DNA of 38,577 nucleotides from NCBI GenBank assembly GCA_028690365.1, contig JAQVBK010000004.1, forward strand, positions 1 through 38,577, read 5' to 3'. The notes under the pieces are model-generated. The model saw nothing but the letters and a program-made list of their open reading frames with translations, had not been told where the DNA came from and made no database searches. The translations under genes were made by a program, and so were the position numbers. Positions 1 through 8,225 of this stretch are shown one piece after another. This DNA comes from Candidatus Cloacimonadota bacterium (GTDB lineage: Bacteria > Cloacimonadota > Cloacimonadia > Cloacimonadales > JAQVBK01). The first letter of the stretch is position 1. Every line of letters starts with the position of its first letter.

Positions 1-1001
1 CTTAACAAACCTTTTTCTTTAAGTCTCTTTTCATCTCCATGTTCAATCAAATCTGAATATGAAAAACATTCAGCCCGAATAAATCCTCTGGCTAGATCAG
101 AATGTATCTTCCCTGCAGCTTCAACTGCATTCTGTCCTCTTTTAATAGTCCATGCTCTTACTTCATCCTTACCTACAGTAAAGAAACTAATCAAACCCAT
201 AGTTTCATATACTTTTTTAGTAAGTAACTTGATTGCAGATTCTTCTATTCCCATGTCTTGCATGAAGATAGACTTCTCATCATCCTCAAGACTGTTTAAT
301 TCCATCTCAAATTTACCACATATTTCAATAACTTCACAATTATTAAAATCTATAATAACATCTGATTTCTTGTATCTTATTTCAGAAGAATTCACAATTA
401 CTAAATGTGGTTTCAAAGTTAGAAAATTAAAACCTCTGACAGCTTTAATTTCATCTTCACTTAATTCAATACTTTTAACTTCTTTATTCCTATTTAAACA
501 TTCTATAATTTTATCTATTGCTTTTTCTTCTATTTCTGACTCAGTTGTTTTTATTCCTCTTTTCTTGTTTAATTCTATTTTTTCTTTCCTATTCTCAGCT
601 ATTATCAAATCTGAAAGTATTAAATCCTCTATTATATTCTGGTAATCTTTCTCTAGATTAATATTTTCTTCTATCATATCAGACTCAAAATTTCTTATGA
701 CAATGGCTAAACTATCACAAGTCTTTACTATGCCCATAGTTTCAGGAGAAAAAATATTACCTTTACCTTCAACCTTCTCTATTCCGGCAAAATCCAGAAA
801 TTCTATGTTAGCAAAAATTGTCTTTTTGGGTTCATACATTTCAGACAACTTCTTTATTCTATCATCAATGTGATTTACTACTGCTACATTAGGCTTAACA
901 TTTTTTTCTGAAAAACAATTAGTTTCGATTTCAGATTTTGTCAGAGCGTTAAATATAGTTGTTTTTCCTGAATTTGCTTTTCCAATTATTCCGATATTCA
1001 T
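1..1001 (-). CDS. ychF: YchF-family GTPase/ATPase (C-terminus cut by window edge)
   Basis: The frame opens at an ATG (complement of 999-1001) preceded by AGGAG inside the end of the upstream rluB gene, and it stays open to base 1, giving about 333 residues of a family usually near 363. It begins MNIGIIGKANSGKTT, a P-loop. It continues with a switch-II-like DFAGIEK and then HLVIVNSSE in place of the usual NKxD, as is normal for YchF, which prefers ATP. The TGS/DUF933 C-terminal domain is recognisable at VRAWTIKRGQNAVEAAGKIH. YchF is a ribosome-associated P-loop protein linked to translation and stress. The G1 loop (GKANSGKT) departs from the common GLPNVGKS, so this is a divergent member. It is the last visible gene of an lptE-rluB-ychF operon. 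Confidence 0.88.
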   Translation of the reverse strand, partial: MNIGIIGKANSGKTTIFNALTKSEIETNCFSEKNVKPNVAVVNHIDDRIKKLSEMYEPKKTIFANIEFLDFAGIEKVEGKGNIFSPETMGIVKTCDSLAIVIRNFESDMIEENINLEKDYQNIIEDLILSDLIIAENRKEKIELNKKRGIKTTESEIEEKAIDKIIECLNRNKEVKSIELSEDEIKAVRGFNFLTLKPHLVIVNSSEIRYKKSDVIIDFNNCEVIEICGKFEMELNSLEDDEKSIFMQDMGIEESAIKLLTKKVYETMGLISFFTVGKDEVRAWTIKRGQNAVEAAGKIHSDLARGFIRAECFSYSDLIEHGDEKRLKEKGLL

Positions 1002-1009
1002 TTTGACTC

Positions 1010-1741
1010 CTATTTTCTTTCTAATAATAATGCCAAATCACGGGGAGTGAGAAATCTCCACATTCCTATAGGCAATTTTGACATCTTCAGCTTTCCTATC
1101 TGTAGTCTCTTTAATTCATGTACTGAGCTTCCTATAGTTTCAATCATTCTTCTTATCTGTCTGTTTCTGCCTTCGTATATTGTCATTTTCAAAACAGTTC
1201 TATTGTCCCTTCTTTCTTTCACAAAGACTTTGCATGGAAGTGTAATCTTTCCGTTAATCTCAACACCTTTTCTCAATAAATCAACAGAAGCATCAGAAAT
1301 AATTCCTTTACATACAACTTTATAGGTCTTGGGAATTTTGTTTTTAGGATGAATTATTTGCTGTGCAAAATCTCCATTATCTGTCAAAATAAGCATTCCC
1401 TCTGTTTGACTGTCTAATCTTCCAATAGCCATCATATTTGACCCAAAGTCAGGAATTAATGAAAAAATATTCTTTCTATTGTACTCATCTTTTTTTGTTA
1501 CAATGTAATTCTTTGGTTTGTTTATCATAATATAGATATTCTTACTTTTGACCTCAATGACTTTCCCATCTACTTCAATTGAGTCATTTTTTACATCTAC
1601 TATATATGACAAATCGTTTTGGATTTTTCCGTTTACTTTTACCCTTGATTGCTTAATTAAATCTTCAGCTTGTCTTCTTGAACAAATATTGCATAAAGCA
1701 ATAAATTTGTTTATTCTTATCAAATTTTTTTCATTATTCAT
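1010..1741 (-). CDS. rluB: 23S rRNA pseudouridine synthase, RluB/RsuA family
   Basis: This 243-residue protein has the standard two-domain layout. Residues 8-60 form an S4 RNA-binding domain (INKFIALCNICSRRQAEDLI). The catalytic domain carries GRLDSQTEGMLILT around residues 107-120, with Asp110 as the expected nucleophile. The family isomerises uridine to pseudouridine in rRNA. RluB, RluE, RluF and RsuA cannot be told apart with certainty by eye, but the S4 domain plus this length favours RluB or RsuA. It starts 4 nt after the lptE stop, and its own end carries the ribosome-binding site of ychF, so all three genes are probably translated from one mRNA. Confidence 0.9.
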   Translation of the reverse strand: MNNEKNLIRINKFIALCNICSRRQAEDLIKQSRVKVNGKIQNDLSYIVDVKNDSIEVDGKVIEVKSKNIYIMINKPKNYIVTKKDEYNRKNIFSLIPDFGSNMMAIGRLDSQTEGMLILTDNGDFAQQIIHPKNKIPKTYKVVCKGIISDASVDLLRKGVEINGKITLPCKVFVKERRDNRTVLKMTIYEGRNRQIRRMIETIGSSVHELKRLQIGKLKMSKLPIGMWRFLTPRDLALLLERK

Positions 1742-1745
1742 TTTT

Positions 1746-2243
1746 TTACCATTTTTCTAAAGTGTTTTCCATTATTTTTTTGAAAATATCTTCGAAGATT
1801 TCCTGTCTGGCCTCTTCTTCTGTTTTTATTTTTAAATCATCAGTTGAATTCGGATAGTATTTTTTTCTTATAATTGCGTTTTCCGCTTTCCATAGTGTCT
1901 GACTATTCACATTATCAAAAAAATCAATGTCGTATGCAATTGATACTTCGTATTCATCAACCGCTTCTTCAACGTTAAATGATACAATTTTATTTTCATA
2001 AGCTTTTATAACACCTGTTAAAATACAATCAACTTCAACAGAGGCTATTTTCAGACGAGAATCAATCAAGAATTGTCTGACTAAAGAATCGTTTAATTCT
2101 GATTCTATTTCATAAGTATCACTTTTGTTATCAAATATCTTGACATCAATTGTCCTTAAATGCGGATATGCACTCATATAAACAGAGTAGCTGCATGATA
2201 TAAGCATGCTTACGGTTATTAATATAGCTATTATTTTTTTCAT
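1746..2243 (-). CDS. lptE: LptE-like LPS-assembly lipoprotein
   Basis: This 165-residue protein has a type II signal peptide: residues 1-16 are hydrophobic and end LISC, with Cys17 as the lipidated residue. The mature part follows the LptE pattern of diderms outside Proteobacteria: YPHLRTIDVKIFDN, then SELNDSLVRQFLID, then a strand rich in VDCILTGVIKAYENKI, and LWKAEN near the end. LptE plugs the LptD barrel in the outer membrane and helps deliver lipopolysaccharide. The assignment rests on these motifs and the length, and is weaker than for the neighbouring enzymes. It is the first gene of the lptE-rluB-ychF operon. Its start lies 85 nt from the divergent HTH-EIIA gene. Confidence 0.7.
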   Translation of the reverse strand: MKKIIAILITVSMLISCSYSVYMSAYPHLRTIDVKIFDNKSDTYEIESELNDSLVRQFLIDSRLKIASVEVDCILTGVIKAYENKIVSFNVEEAVDEYEVSIAYDIDFFDNVNSQTLWKAENAIIRKKYYPNSTDDLKIKTEEEARQEIFEDIFKKIMENTLEKW

Positions 2244-2251
2244 GTATTTAC

Positions 2252-2265
2252 GCCAATTTTTTGGC
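2252..2265. promoter_or_regulatory. Short inverted repeat in the divergent lptE/HTH-EIIA promoter region
   Basis: The gap between the divergent starts at 2243 and 2329 contains GCCAA-TTTT-TTGGC, a 5-bp inverted repeat around four T. On the minus strand a TTGACA-like hexamer lies just upstream of it. It could be an operator for the DNA-binding gene beside it, or chance in AT-rich sequence. No convincing -10 box is placed. Confidence 0.25.
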
Positions 2266-2328
2266 TTTTAGTGTCAAGTACAAAGTATTTAACGTAAAAA
2301 AAATATCTATTCACTAAAAGGAGTTGTT

Positions 2329-2985
2329 ATGCCAAGAGAGTTGATTACACTAACGGAAGCTTCTAATTATCTCAAACTGAGTAAGAAGATTGTTACTGAT
2401 ATGATAGATCAGGGTGTATTCAGTCAGTTTCCTAAAGGTAAAACCTTTAGAGTAGACAAAAATGAGATAAATGAATGGCTTTCGAATCTTTCTGAGTCTC
2501 AGAATGAGCAGTTAGCCTTACGAAGAACTGCCTGCCGATTTATGGATTATTTTAGTACAGACTTCATTATGCTTGATTTCAAAGTAGATAACAAATATGA
2601 AGCTATTGGGGAAATGTCTAAACTTGCTAAAGATGTAAAGCTCGTAAGAAATCAAAGATGGCTTTATGAAGTTGTGGTAGCTAGAGAAGAACTCATTTCG
2701 ACTGCTATAGGCAATGGAGTAGCATTACTACACCCGCGCAGACTTCACCCTTCTAAAATTAAAAGTCCTTCTATACTTTTTGGTAGATCAACACACGGTG
2801 TAGATTTTGATTCTCCCGACAATAAACCGGTTAATTTATTTTTCATGCTTCTTCTACATAATGACAAACAACATTTGTTTTCTTTGTCTTATATTAGTAA
2901 ATTTTTATCAAACAGTGATAATCTACAACTACTCTTAGACTCCACTGATAAGAAAGAAATATTTGATAAATTAACAGCTGTATAA
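2329..2985 (+). CDS. HTH (excisionase/MerR-like) - PTS EIIA (PtsN-type) fusion regulator
   Basis: This is a 218-residue protein with two domains. Residues 4-54 (LITLTEASNYLKLSKKIVTD ... FRVDKNEINEWL) are an excisionase-family winged HTH. Residues 75-215 are a fructose/nitrogen-type EIIA domain. The motif TAIGNGVALLHPR places the phosphorylatable histidine at His135, equivalent to the active histidine of PtsN. Such a fusion suggests a DNA-binding protein whose activity depends on the phosphorylation state of a PTS phosphorelay rather than on sugar transport. No EI, HPr or permease gene is in the window. A strong AAAGGAG lies 8 nt before the ATG. It is transcribed divergently from lptE and converges with the DUF116 gene. 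Confidence 0.82.
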   Translation: MPRELITLTEASNYLKLSKKIVTDMIDQGVFSQFPKGKTFRVDKNEINEWLSNLSESQNEQLALRRTACRFMDYFSTDFIMLDFKVDNKYEAIGEMSKLAKDVKLVRNQRWLYEVVVAREELISTAIGNGVALLHPRRLHPSKIKSPSILFGRSTHGVDFDSPDNKPVNLFFMLLLHNDKQHLFSLSYISKFLSNSDNLQLLLDSTDKKEIFDKLTAV

Positions 2986-2990
2986 TTATA

Positions 2991-3758
2991 TCAAGAGACT
3001 TCTGTATTGGAGTCTCTGTTCTTTATAAAATTTTCAATTTTTTCTACAGAAACTCTTGTATTAAAACAAGGTCCTTCCGGTCTATCATTGAGAACTGAAT
3101 ATACCGGTATTGGAAATACATCTCTGACTCCAGAAAGCATATCTCTTTCGCATGCAACCGCAATTATCAATTCAGGTTTGTTTTCTTTGATTATTTTCCT
3201 AGCAATCGTACCACCGCTTGCAATAAATATTTTTAAACTGTACTTTTCCTTAAGTTTGCACAATTTGCAGATATCACACTTACCACAATGTATACAATTA
3301 TCAATATTATATGTTATTCTTATTTTGCAATCACTGTTTTGAAGACAATGAGGTAATAGAATTAATAGATTACATAATTTATTCACTCTATTTGTTTTTT
3401 TTACAATTTCATTGTTTATTATTAAAAATTCCCTAACTATAACTTCTCTTGATACATAGTGGAATAATTCTCGAATTAGAAGATTTACTGGCAGAAATAT
3501 TTTGAATAGTATAAATAAAACCGTCTTGTAGTTTCTAAAAGAACTTTTAGAAAAATTAAATATGAAAAATATCATTGCCCAGATGTAAAACAAATTTATA
3601 ACAATTAACGTTGAGATTGTCAGATTAACAGGAATAGAAGATAATTTAAAGTTATTGCTTAGGAGAAAGAATAGCAATAAAAAAAATAACACAATTTGTG
3701 TTAATATGATGTTTATAAGAAAATGCTTGGCTTCGCTAATTATTTGTTTAATGCCCAT
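2991..3758 (-). CDS. DUF116 membrane protein with cysteine cluster
   Basis: The product is 255 residues from the chosen start. The frame is open further, to an ATG at 3812, but that would overlap fmt by 65 nt; the ATG at 3758 gives an ordinary 11-nt overlap and reads MGIKQIISEAK. Two or three hydrophobic spans (around LTQIVLFFLLLFFLL and LIVINLFYIWAMIFFIF) precede a soluble C-terminal part. That part holds the cluster CxxCGKCDICKLC, then IIAVACERDMLSGV and NDRPEGPCFNTRVS. This is the DUF116 family, of unknown function. The spacing of cysteines suggests a metal or Fe-S site, which is inference. It follows def and fmt, an association I recall from other phyla. Confidence 0.78.
   Translation of the reverse strand: MGIKQIISEAKHFLINIILTQIVLFFLLLFFLLSNNFKLSSIPVNLTISTLIVINLFYIWAMIFFIFNFSKSSFRNYKTVLFILFKIFLPVNLLIRELFHYVSREVIVREFLIINNEIVKKTNRVNKLCNLLILLPHCLQNSDCKIRITYNIDNCIHCGKCDICKLCKLKEKYSLKIFIASGGTIARKIIKENKPELIIAVACERDMLSGVRDVFPIPVYSVLNDRPEGPCFNTRVSVEKIENFIKNRDSNTEVS
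2994..3017. terminator. Hairpin between convergent genes (weak terminator candidate)
   Basis: AGAGACT and AGTCTCT form a perfect 7-bp stem with a 10-nt loop, immediately after the HTH-EIIA stop and inside the last codons of the convergent DUF116 gene. The plus-strand 3' side is T-rich but not a clean T run, so termination is plausible rather than certain. Confidence 0.4.
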
Positions 3759-4698
3759 TACCAAATAGTTCTTCAGATGTAATTCTTGCTCCAATATTGA
3801 ATACATAAGCATTCATTATCTGTTTGCCTTCAGGCTGGAGCCTTTTTATTAATAAATTCTTATCGGCGGTTGCGACAACTATGCCCTTATTTTTTATTAT
3901 CTCAATAATACTTCCCGGTTCTTTATTTTGTTCATCTTCCACTATTTCTACCTCAATTATCTTTATGCGTTTACCTCTAAAAGATGCTGTCATACCTGGA
4001 ATTTCTGCTAAACCTCTTACTTTGTTTCTTATTTCCCGTGCAGGTTTGTTCCAATCTATCAATGTAATTTCTCTTGTTATTTTTTCACTGTAAGTGGCCA
4101 ATTTATCATCTTGTTCATAAAAAAAAGCCTTATTACTTTCCAAAAGCTGAATTGAATTTAGAAGCTCGTTTGCTCCATTTTCAGAAAGTTTAAATGATAG
4201 AGTAGTAAAATTATCATTCTCACTTATTTTCATCTCAGATTGGGTAATTATCGCTCCAGCATCCATTCTGGCATTTATTTTAAATATAGTATTGCCGGTT
4301 ACTACGTCATTATTAAATAATGCGGAGTTTATGGGAGTTGAACCTCTATATAATGGTAGTAAAGATGGATGTAAATTTATACATCCATATTTTGGTAATT
4401 TTCTGATTTTCTTCTTCAATAGTGATCCATAAGCAACGGTTACTATCAAATCAGGATTGTATCTACAGAGTTCTTCGAATATCTCGGTACTGTTTACATC
4501 TTCTGGTTGTAATACGGGAACACCTGCATTTGTAGCTTCAATTTTTACTACCGGTGGAAGTAATTTTCTGTTTCTTCCTTTCTCTTTATCTGGTTGGGTA
4601 ATACATAAAATAGGTTTGTAGCGGGTTTCACAGAGAAGTTTAAAAGAGGGAACTGCGAATTCCGGAGTTCCCATAAAAATAACTTTTTCAATCGCCAT
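3748..4698 (-). CDS. fmt: Methionyl-tRNA formyltransferase
   Basis: Fmt formylates initiator Met-tRNA using 10-formyl-tetrahydrofolate. The chosen start is the ATG at 4698 (MAIEKVIFMGTPEFAVPSF), giving 316 residues. AAAGG lies about 8 nt upstream, and the start sits 4 nt after the def stop; a longer frame from 4725 would overlap def. The catalytic segment reads INLHPSLLPLYRGSTPINSA, with Asn108 and His110. Asp146 lies in MDAGAII. These three residues correspond to the catalytic Asn, His and Asp of the family. The C-terminal tRNA-binding domain includes WNKPAREIRNKVRGL. It is co-transcribed with def, as in many bacteria. Confidence 0.96.
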   Translation of the reverse strand: MAIEKVIFMGTPEFAVPSFKLLCETRYKPILCITQPDKEKGRNRKLLPPVVKIEATNAGVPVLQPEDVNSTEIFEELCRYNPDLIVTVAYGSLLKKKIRKLPKYGCINLHPSLLPLYRGSTPINSALFNNDVVTGNTIFKINARMDAGAIITQSEMKISENDNFTTLSFKLSENGANELLNSIQLLESNKAFFYEQDDKLATYSEKITREITLIDWNKPAREIRNKVRGLAEIPGMTASFRGKRIKIIEVEIVEDEQNKEPGSIIEIIKNKGIVVATADKNLLIKRLQPEGKQIMNAYVFNIGARITSEELFGNGH

Positions 4699-4702
4699 TA
4701 AT

Positions 4703-5272
4703 TTACCTTTTTCTTCTATTATCAATCAAATACTCGTCAACATTGATACCTTCTGAGTCAGTAGTCATTTTAAGTCTCTTAAGGATTGGTGATATTTTTA
4801 TTTTTTTGAATCTATTTAAATGATCAATAAAAAGAACACCATTTAAGTGATCGAATTCGTGTTGAATAACCACTGCAACATAATCAGAGACTTTCATCTC
4901 AAAATCCTGCCATTTCTCATTTTTAGCTTTTACTGTAATATTTTCAAATCTCCTGACGGTCTCAAATATGCCAGGTAAACTTAAACAACCTTCTTCATAG
5001 ATAAATATTCCATCTTTTTGAGTTATCTCAGGATTAATAAAGACAATTGGATTTTTTTTATTCGTCCTTGCAAATTCAGTATCTATCACAAAAATTCTTT
5101 TCAAAACTCCAACCTGAGGAGCTGCAAGCCCTACTCCATCCTTAATATACATGGTTTCTTTCAGGTCAGCGATGAATTCTAATAATTCATCGTTTATTTC
5201 CTCAACATGTTCTGAAATTTTTATAAGAGTTTCATCGCCATATATTCTTACAGGTAAAACATTTGGTTTCAT
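4703..5272 (-). CDS. def: Peptide deformylase
   Basis: The 189-residue enzyme removes the N-formyl group from nascent proteins, complementing the adjacent fmt. All three family motifs are intact: GVGLAAPQVGV (residues 46-56), EGCLSLPG with metal ligand Cys96, and QHEFDHLNG with His138, Glu139 and His142. The C-terminal extension after HLNRFKK is lysine- and arginine-rich and slightly longer than in minimal deformylases. It lies 22 nt downstream of yajC and 4 nt upstream of fmt on the same strand. Confidence 0.97.
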   Translation of the reverse strand: MKPNVLPVRIYGDETLIKISEHVEEINDELLEFIADLKETMYIKDGVGLAAPQVGVLKRIFVIDTEFARTNKKNPIVFINPEITQKDGIFIYEEGCLSLPGIFETVRRFENITVKAKNEKWQDFEMKVSDYVAVVIQHEFDHLNGVLFIDHLNRFKKIKISPILKRLKMTTDSEGINVDEYLIDNRRKR

Positions 5273-5294
5273 TTATATACCTTTGCTGTTCATT

Positions 5295-5663
5295 TTATTG
5301 ATTCTTTTCTGATTCTTCATTTTCTTTTGAATCGACTTTAGAAATCACTGCAGAAATTGCATTACGTTGAAATTCGATTTTTGTATTTGTAGCTTCATCT
5401 ACTCTGATTACTACACTATTTTTATCTTTTTTGATAGTTACAATCTTTCCAATCATTCCACCGCTAGTGATAACCCTGTCCCCTACATTTAATTCATTCA
5501 GCATTTTCTGAACTTCTTTTTGTTTTTTCTGCTGAGGTCTGATCATTAAAAAATAAACAATTGCAAACATAAGAATGAAAGGTAAAAAACCTAACAATCC
5601 ACCACTTTGACTTGGTTGTGCCGAAACTCCTTCAGCTGCTGTGTCCATAAGTAAACTAAACAT
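5295..5663 (-). CDS. yajC: YajC, Sec translocon accessory subunit
   Basis: The 122-residue protein has one N-terminal membrane span (LLGFLPFILMFAIVYFLMI) followed by the family hallmark RPQQKKQKE. Next comes the small cytoplasmic domain with LNVGDRVITSGGMIGKI. The C-terminal tail is acidic and polar. YajC associates with SecDF-YidC in the inner membrane; secD and secF are not adjacent here. AAAGGAG precedes the ATG. Its place in an operon with surA and a parvulin lipoprotein groups export and envelope-biogenesis functions. Confidence 0.93.
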   Translation of the reverse strand: MFSLLMDTAAEGVSAQPSQSGGLLGFLPFILMFAIVYFLMIRPQQKKQKEVQKMLNELNVGDRVITSGGMIGKIVTIKKDKNSVVIRVDEATNTKIEFQRNAISAVISKVDSKENEESEKNQ

Positions 5664-5674
5664 TTTTTCTCCTT

Positions 5675-6148
5675 TTATATTATATTCAATTCTAAAACTA
5701 TTTTTATAATCACAAAAGTAAACATACCAGCAATGACATCATCAACCATAACTCCCCATCCATCTTTTAACTCTTGGCTTTTATTTATTGGAAATGGTTT
5801 AAAGATATCTAACAATCTGAAAATAATAAATGCTGCAATTGCTATAGTTATATTTCTTGGTAGAAAAATAACACTTAAAAAATACCCAAATACCTCGTCT
5901 ATTACGATACATCCGGGATCTTTTCCAAGAATTCTTTCTGCATAACTTGCGACAATACTAAAAAAAACAAATAAAACTATCGAACTTGCTAATATAGCAT
6001 ATATATTTAAATCTGTAAGCATAGGAGATAAAAACCAATATAAAATTAGTGCTATAAGCGTTGCAAATGTTCCTGGCGCTTTTGGAAAAAAGCCGATACC
6101 AAAAAAAGTTGATAATATGACAGAGAATTTGAAATTCTGTTTATTCAT
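5675..6148 (-). CDS. pgpA: Phosphatidylglycerophosphatase A
   Basis: The 157-residue integral membrane enzyme dephosphorylates phosphatidylglycerol phosphate in phospholipid synthesis. Family motifs are present: GIGFFPKAPGTFATL near the N-terminus, VIDEVFGY, FRLLDIFKPFPI and the metal-binding VDDVIAGMF near the C-terminus. Several hydrophobic spans lie between them. Its ATG overlaps the surA stop by 8 nt (ATGAATAA), so translation is probably coupled to surA. Confidence 0.94.
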   Translation of the reverse strand: MNKQNFKFSVILSTFFGIGFFPKAPGTFATLIALILYWFLSPMLTDLNIYAILASSIVLFVFFSIVASYAERILGKDPGCIVIDEVFGYFLSVIFLPRNITIAIAAFIIFRLLDIFKPFPINKSQELKDGWGVMVDDVIAGMFTFVIIKIVLELNII

Positions 6149-7397
6149 ATTCTATTTCCACATAACTTTCCTGCATTATTTCTTTTATCCATGACTGATA
6201 AAGTTCCTGCTCTTTCTGTGCAATAACCATATTTTTGAGATTTTCTTTTATTTCGCTAAAATCATATACTCTTTCTTCTGTTTTTCCAAGATTTGCAAAT
6301 ATATAAAGAATATTACTTTCTCTTACTACATCAGAGTATTCTCCCGCCTTTAATTCAATCAAAACGTCCTTAAAAAACTCTGGATAGTTTTCTTCGGTAA
6401 ATTCTCCCAAGACTCCACCATTAGCAACTGATTCATTATCTTCAGAAAAAATTTCAGCAGTTTTCTGAAAATCTTCTCCATTTTTCAATTTATCTAATAC
6501 TTTTTTCATATCATTCACAGTATTAACAATATCTTCTTCTGATACTTCAACCATTTTGAGGATATGTCTGACTCTGATTTCATTATCGCGCTTTTCTTCC
6601 ATTTTGATTATATGATAACCGAATTCAGTTTCCACAATATCACTTATTTCACCGGGCTGAAGTGCAAATGCAGCATTTTCAAAAGGTTCAACCATAGCAC
6701 CTTTATAAAAGAAACCAAGGTCTCCCCCATTTTCTGCACTTGAACAATCGCTATGCTTCTTTGCAAGATCAGCAAATTTTTCACCAATTTTTATCTGATC
6801 CATTATTGATCTTATTTCTTTTAAGGCTTTATCCCTTGTTTTGCTGCTTGGTTTAATTTCCTTCATTATCATACCAATTTTATTCATTTCAGGTCGCATC
6901 GGAATTTCTTCTTTGTTTTCTTCGTAATACATTTCAATTTCAATATCAGTTACAATAACCTTATTTTTAATCATATTTCTTATTATCTGTTCTCTATATG
7001 CATTTTCAGTAATGATTTGAGAGTAATGATTTTTTAGATCGGGAATAGTCATTCCTGCCTGGCTCAAATCACGTTTAAGAGAGCTTTCATCTGGATAATT
7101 TGATAAAATGTGACTCATTTGTTGTTCAACCATTTCTCTAATTTTATATTCGTCTATTTCATAATTCAATTCTTTTGCCTTTTGGATTAACAACATAGAT
7201 TCTATCATTTTATTTAATATGTCTATATCATTTATTTCATCTCCGTAAGCACCAGTATTCTGAGCATATTTAATCTGTTCTTTCAGCTCACTCTCTAAAA
7301 TTACTTCTCTACCAACTTTAGCAACTATTCTGTCCAGTTGCTGGGAGCCTAATAAACAAAAAAACATCATAGTAATCGCAAAAAAAACGTTCTTCAT
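6141..7397 (-). CDS. surA: SurA-like periplasmic chaperone / peptidyl-prolyl isomerase
   Basis: This 418-residue protein has a signal peptide (about residues 1-20) and a SurA N-domain beginning DRIVAKVGREVILESEL. Two parvulin repeats follow, at about 171-269 and 274-378. Each has the NGGxLG and FGYHII-type blocks, but only the second keeps a canonical start, RVRHIL. The first reads KIGMIMKE and lacks the histidine, so it is probably non-catalytic; in E. coli SurA, too, only the second repeat has clear isomerase activity. SurA escorts unfolded outer membrane proteins to the BAM machine. It follows a second parvulin-like gene by 8 nt. Confidence 0.92.
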   Translation of the reverse strand: MKNVFFAITMMFFCLLGSQQLDRIVAKVGREVILESELKEQIKYAQNTGAYGDEINDIDILNKMIESMLLIQKAKELNYEIDEYKIREMVEQQMSHILSNYPDESSLKRDLSQAGMTIPDLKNHYSQIITENAYREQIIRNMIKNKVIVTDIEIEMYYEENKEEIPMRPEMNKIGMIMKEIKPSSKTRDKALKEIRSIMDQIKIGEKFADLAKKHSDCSSAENGGDLGFFYKGAMVEPFENAAFALQPGEISDIVETEFGYHIIKMEEKRDNEIRVRHILKMVEVSEEDIVNTVNDMKKVLDKLKNGEDFQKTAEIFSEDNESVANGGVLGEFTEENYPEFFKDVLIELKAGEYSDVVRESNILYIFANLGKTEERVYDFSEIKENLKNMVIAQKEQELYQSWIKEIMQESYVEIEYE

Positions 7398-7405
7398 TTG
7401 TTCTC

Positions 7406-8218
7406 CTATATTGATATCAAGAGCTCAGATTTCTTTTTTAGTTTGTTTGTATAATCATTCACTAAGTCTCTTTTCTTCTCTTCAATAAGTTTTTTTCTGA
7501 TCTCATCTCTTACTGAAATGAATTTCATTTCAATAGAAATCTCTCTGTCATCAATATGTCGTATTATTATAAATTTATTATCCTTTTCCAGCGATGTATA
7601 GTAAAATCTTTTTAGTGGTACAAGTTTCTGCCAAATATCTTCACTTACATCATTAACTGATACGAATCCAACATTACCGCCATTTTTTGCATAATTATCT
7701 TCAGAATATTTTTCAGCAATTTCTGAAAATTTGACTTTATTTCCAATTTCTTCTTTGACTTTCTCAAGTTTTTCGAGTGTTGATATCGTAATTTGTTGCA
7801 TATTATATTCTTTTCTTTTTTCCATATATTTTGCTTTGTGAATTTTGAAATAATTAAACAATTCATCTTCTGTAGGTTCTATCTCTTTCATTTTCTGAGC
7901 AATTAAAGCATTAGCTTTGACCTTCTTTTGTGCAGAATCAATTCTCATTTTTATAGCATCAATTTCAGAAAGTCCCAATTTATCGCTTTCCTGTGCAAGA
8001 ACTGTTAATTCAATCCAATTATTCAAATGTGTTTTCTTATTTTCAAATGTCATCTCATTCCATTCTTCATCTGAAAAAAAAGCTTTAAAATCCTGTAAGG
8101 TAAGTTTTTCATTATTGACTTGAGCAACAATTTCTTCTTTTGATTCTTCAGGAATAATTGTTTCTTTACATGCCTGACAAGCAAAGATTAAAAAAACAAT
8201 AATAAGCAGATTTTTCAT
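7406..8218 (-). CDS. Parvulin-like lipoprotein (PrsA/SurA-type foldase)
   Basis: The 270-residue protein has a short hydrophobic signal peptide ending FACQAC. Lipidation is likely at Cys17 (or Cys14). Residues 30-125 resemble a SurA/PrsA chaperone N-domain (VAQVNNEKLTLQDFKAFF). A single parvulin domain lies at about 137-225, with FSEIAEKYSEDNYAKNGGNVGF. The usual first-strand HIL is replaced by YNMQQITI and the C-terminal block is divergent, so catalytic isomerase activity is doubtful. A chaperone role at the membrane fits better. It sits directly upstream of surA in the same operon. Confidence 0.82.
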   Translation of the reverse strand: MKNLLIIVFLIFACQACKETIIPEESKEEIVAQVNNEKLTLQDFKAFFSDEEWNEMTFENKKTHLNNWIELTVLAQESDKLGLSEIDAIKMRIDSAQKKVKANALIAQKMKEIEPTEDELFNYFKIHKAKYMEKRKEYNMQQITISTLEKLEKVKEEIGNKVKFSEIAEKYSEDNYAKNGGNVGFVSVNDVSEDIWQKLVPLKRFYYTSLEKDNKFIIIRHIDDREISIEMKFISVRDEIRKKLIEEKKRDLVNDYTNKLKKKSELLISI

Positions 8219-8225
8219 ATCAACC

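Noticed and set aside
229-645. A 138-codon plus-strand frame
   Set aside because: It lies antisense to ychF and has a Ser/Ile/Phe-rich composition typical of the reverse complement of an AT-rich gene.
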